Positions 61,734 through 64,000 of a DNA stretch of 64,000 bases are shown here, one piece after another. The notes under the pieces are model-generated. The model ran no database searches. It had not been told where the DNA came from and saw only the letters and a list, made by a program, of their open reading frames with translations. Within the stretch, counting starts at the first letter, position 1, and every line of letters begins with the position of its first letter. Both the position numbers and the translations under genes were made by a program. The stretch is taken from NCBI GenBank assembly GCA_017854855.1, contig JAFMGZ010000011.1, positions 18,544 to 82,543 of the forward strand. Direction: 5' to 3'. The DNA is from Sulfitobacter sp. (lineage in GTDB: Bacteria; Pseudomonadota; Alphaproteobacteria; Rhodobacterales; Rhodobacteraceae).

Positions 61734-63119
61734 CTAGGCCCCGCCAGCATCCCGTGTCGGGGCAGCAACAGGTTCTGCGGTCAGCCACACGCCGCCCTGC
61801 GGGCGCAGGGTCAGGATCATCACCGGCTCTGGGTCTTTTCCCGGAACGGGGGTGAATTTGAACCGCGACAGCATGGTGGCCAGAATGATGACGGCCTCTT
61901 GCAGAGCAAAGGAGGCCCCGATGCAGATCCGGGGGCCATCGCCAAAGGGCAGATAGGCGTAGCGGTCAATCGCCTTGCGATCGGCAAAGCGTTCGGGGCG
62001 GAAGCTGTCAGGCGCGTCCCACAGCTGATGATGCCTGCCCAGTGCATAGATCGGAATCATCACCGTATCGCCAGGCAGAATTTCGCGGCCCCCCAGCGTG
62101 TCTTTCTTTTGGGCGGTGCGCGATATGATGCCGGCTGCCGGATACATGCGCAGCGCCTCGTCGATGATCATGCGAATATAGGGCAGGTTTTCGACGTCAT
62201 CGCCCGTGCAGGCACGGCCCTGCAGGACCGATTGCGCCTCTGCGCGGGCGCGGTTCTGGACCTCTTGATCAAAGCCCACCAGGTACATCGACCATGCCAG
62301 TGTCAGGGCCGTCGTTTCGTGGCCGGCAACGATAAAGGTCAGCAGATTGTCGCGCAGCTCTCCTGTGGACATGGTGCGCTTGGTCTTGGGGTCGACCCCT
62401 TCCAGCAGCAGGTCCAGCAGGTCTGGCACGCCCTCATGGCCACGTTTTGCACGCGCCTCGATGGCATTGTCGGCCAGCGCCTTCATCTCTTTGAGTGCGG
62501 CCCCTGACATGATGCGGCCCGGGCGCGGCACCCAGTCAGGAAAGCCCAGAACATCAAACAGGCTGATCTTGCCCGCTTCGGCGATATAGTCGTCGATGGC
62601 ACCATGCACCTTGTCGCGGTCAAAGGTATCGCCGCCCGAAAAGGTCACATCGCCGATCACGTCAAAGGTGGTGGTGACCATTTCATCCAACATGTTCACC
62701 GCGCGCGGACCTGCATCGGCAATGCGCTGGGCCGCGCGTTCGGCGGCGGCGGTCATGATGGGCGACAGGTTCATCACGTTGCGGTGCGAAAACACCGGGG
62801 CTGCGGCACGGCGTTGCCAGCGCCAATGCGCCCCTTCCGCGATAAACAGGGATTCGCCGATTGCCGGTTTCAGCAGGTTCTTGGTCACGACCGATTTGGG
62901 ATAATCGTCCAGCCGGTCCAGCAGCATTTCCCGGATCGCAGGCGGGTCCATCACCATATGCCAGCGCTTGCCGGTCTTGCCCGACACCATCGGCTGTTTG
63001 GTTGCGATGTCGGGAATGATGCTCAGCACGTTGCGGCGCGCCATTTGCAGGCTTTTCAGAATGCCCCATGGTTCTGTCACCAGCGGGACACGCACAGGCA
63101 GGGTTGTCTGGACAGGCAT
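61734..63119 (-). CDS. Cytochrome P450
   Basis: A 461-residue haem monooxygenase. The C-helix HWRWQRR (98-104), the I-helix oxygen-activating AGHETT (265-270), the K-helix ExxR in IDEALRMYP, the meander PERF, and the haem loop FGDGPRICIG with Cys399 are all present. It resembles the CYP4/CYP102-like class often linked to fatty acid or alkane hydroxylation; the substrate and redox partners are not in the window. AAGGAAG lies before the ATG at 63119. Confidence 0.94.
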   Translation of the reverse strand: MPVQTTLPVRVPLVTEPWGILKSLQMARRNVLSIIPDIATKQPMVSGKTGKRWHMVMDPPAIREMLLDRLDDYPKSVVTKNLLKPAIGESLFIAEGAHWRWQRRAAAPVFSHRNVMNLSPIMTAAAERAAQRIADAGPRAVNMLDEMVTTTFDVIGDVTFSGGDTFDRDKVHGAIDDYIAEAGKISLFDVLGFPDWVPRPGRIMSGAALKEMKALADNAIEARAKRGHEGVPDLLDLLLEGVDPKTKRTMSTGELRDNLLTFIVAGHETTALTLAWSMYLVGFDQEVQNRARAEAQSVLQGRACTGDDVENLPYIRMIIDEALRMYPAAGIISRTAQKKDTLGGREILPGDTVMIPIYALGRHHQLWDAPDSFRPERFADRKAIDRYAYLPFGDGPRICIGASFALQEAVIILATMLSRFKFTPVPGKDPEPVMILTLRPQGGVWLTAEPVAAPTRDAGGA

Positions 63120-63251
63120 TGCAGCTTCCTTTGAATGGCTCACCTGTCTAGATAGGGGCACAGGGCCGCAGGTCCAACGTGGCAATTGATTGCACCCAAG
63201 GGGGGGCTGCGGTATCTCGGGATAGATGACTTTGAAAGGTGGCCCCTTGCG

Positions 63252-63830
63252 ATGATGCGCGTTCTTGCCGTTTTGATGACTTTTGCGATGTTGGCTGCCT
63301 GCAATGGTGCCGCAGACCTGAACAAGGCCCCGGTGGGTTTGGGTGATTTCAACCTGGTGCATAATATTGCCGTGGCCCCCAAGGCGGTCAAAGGACCGCT
63401 GAGCCGTGAAGTCAGCAAGGAAGAGCTGACCAAGGCGTTGACCGATGCAACCCAAGAACGGTTTGGCCGCTACAGCGGCACGCGGGACTATCATTTCGGC
63501 ATGAGCGTCGAAGGTTATGTGCTGGCGCAGCCCGGTATCCCGCTGGTGTTTGCCCCGAAATCGATTCTGATCATCAATCTGACCGTCTGGGATGACGCCC
63601 AGAACAAGAAGCTGAATGAAAAGCCCCACCAGATCACGGTTTTGGAATCGCTGGACCAAGGGCCGATCGTGGGGTCCGGCTATACCAAGTCCGCGCAAGA
63701 GCAGCTCAAGAACCTGGCACAGAATGCTGCCAAGCAGATCGAAAGCTATCTGGTCAAGCAAAACAAGGAAAACGGCTGGTTCCAGGGCAGCACGGAACCC
63801 CCTGTCGCGGCGGCTGCAAGTACCGAATAG
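63252..63830 (+). CDS. Putative lipoprotein of unknown function
   Basis: A 192-residue protein with a signal peptide ending in the lipobox MLAAC, so probably membrane-anchored. The mature part has mixed strands and helices (NLVHNIAVAPKAVKGPLSREVSKEELTKAL, YHFGMSVEGYVLAQPGIPLVFAPKSILIINLTVWDD) and a lysine-rich C-terminal helix. The pattern resembles small outer-membrane lipoproteins with a VxGYV core, but no family is certain. Two adjacent ATGs (63252, 63255) may start it. Confidence 0.75.
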   Translation: MMRVLAVLMTFAMLAACNGAADLNKAPVGLGDFNLVHNIAVAPKAVKGPLSREVSKEELTKALTDATQERFGRYSGTRDYHFGMSVEGYVLAQPGIPLVFAPKSILIINLTVWDDAQNKKLNEKPHQITVLESLDQGPIVGSGYTKSAQEQLKNLAQNAAKQIESYLVKQNKENGWFQGSTEPPVAAAASTE

Positions 63831-63908
63831 TCGCAGTAGGGGACCTGATGCCGAAACCGGGTTGATTTTACCGTCCAGACCCAATACATCGCCCGCCATA
63901 TCAGGATC

Positions 63909-63923
63909 GGGCCATTGCGGCCC
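63909..63923 (+). other. Short hairpin in the tuf leader
   Basis: GGGCC (63909-63913) and GGCCC (63919-63923) form a 5-bp GC stem with a 5-base loop, 26 bases before the tuf ATG. The rest of the 119-base gap shows nothing else. Confidence 0.3.
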
Positions 63924-63949
63924 CTCAATTGCAAAAGGGCGCTACCACC

Positions 63950-64000
63950 ATGGCAAAGGCAAAGTTTGAACGTAACAAGCCGCACGTTAACATCGGCACA
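63950..64000 (+). CDS. tuf: Elongation factor Tu, N-terminal 17 residues only
   Basis: The last 51 bases encode MAKAKFERNKPHVNIGT, the exact start of bacterial EF-Tu up to the strand before its first GTP-binding motif. The gene runs off the window edge. AAAGGG lies about nine bases before the ATG. EF-Tu brings aminoacyl-tRNA to the ribosome. Confidence 0.92.
   Translation, partial: MAKAKFERNKPHVNIGT

Noticed and set aside
63120..63899. Upstream extension of the P450 gene to about 720 codons
   Set aside because: It is the complement of the lipoprotein gene; the ATG at 63119 has a good binding site and the normal P450 start.

Overview
The window is GC-rich chromosomal DNA from an alphaproteobacterium of the Rhodobacterales, most likely the marine roseobacter group. 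This rests on gene content and order: atpI-atpB-atpE-atpF'-atpF; folK-rpoZ-rsh-DUF2062-pdxJ-acpS-lepB-rnc-era-DUF1491-recO; pckA divergent from chvI-chvG-hprK-rapZ-EIIA-HPr; and twin-TM protein-PduO adenosyltransferase-etfB-etfA with hbd nearby. It is also supported by Rhodobacterales-type families (DUF6473, methylsuccinyl-CoA dehydrogenase). Coding density is high, with many 1- or 4-base start/stop overlaps. I see no rRNA, tRNA, CRISPR array, insertion sequence or prophage, so this is mostly core genome.

Layout. 1-4.2 kb (minus): azoR, ffh, a GNAT, chorismate mutase, rpsP, bluB. 4.3-6.5 kb: LysR regulator with an EamA exporter, then an ArsR-type regulator. 6.8-9.4 kb: the F0 operon of ATP synthase. 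9.5-14.5 kb: FadR-type GntR regulator, a small lipoprotein and smc. 14.5-18 kb (minus): rhodanese, lytic transglycosylase, cobD, cobC. 18-21.3 kb: orphan receiver-like protein, glutathionyl-hydroquinone reductase, an unknown protein, PatB-type C-S lyase. 21.4-24.1 kb: three tandem peptide deformylase genes (the third with a destroyed active site), fmt and a small membrane protein. 24.1-27.2 kb (minus): ispH, DUF3429, methyltransferase, rnhA, TRIC channel. 27.6-37.1 kb: NYN protein, then the long folK-to-recO housekeeping cluster. 37-39.7 kb (minus): mcd, TetR, META lipoprotein. 39.8-42.9 kb: TSUP permease, XRE regulator, and an unusual pair made of a LysR-like regulator and a GNAT-like protein. 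43-50.3 kb: pckA, the ChvG/ChvI two-component system and the regulatory PTS. 50.4-55.1 kb: hbd, DUF6473, etfAB, adenosyltransferase. 55.1-64 kb: SDR, SH3 protein, parC, DUF898 plus M48 peptidase, P450, lipoprotein, and the first 17 codons of tuf.

How the genes fit together. mcd, hbd, etfAB and the corrinoid adenosyltransferase are consistent with an ethylmalonyl-CoA pathway for C2 assimilation, which needs coenzyme B12; bluB, cobC and cobD supply B12 steps. pckA, ChvGI and the permease-less PTS (HprK, EIIA, HPr) form a carbon and envelope-stress regulatory block. def, fmt, ffh, rnc, era, rpsP and tuf are protein-synthesis functions.

The least explained items are: (i) the LysR-like/GNAT-like pair with a near-perfect palindrome covering the ribosome binding site; (ii) the deformylase pseudoenzyme; (iii) a four-hairpin region ahead of ffh; (iv) two exact 29-base intergenic copies about 11.9 kb apart; (v) an orphan receiver lacking conserved residues behind a CtrA-like site; (vi) several perfect inverted repeats just upstream of genes of unknown function. 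All start choices and functions are from reading the sequence only; no database search was possible.
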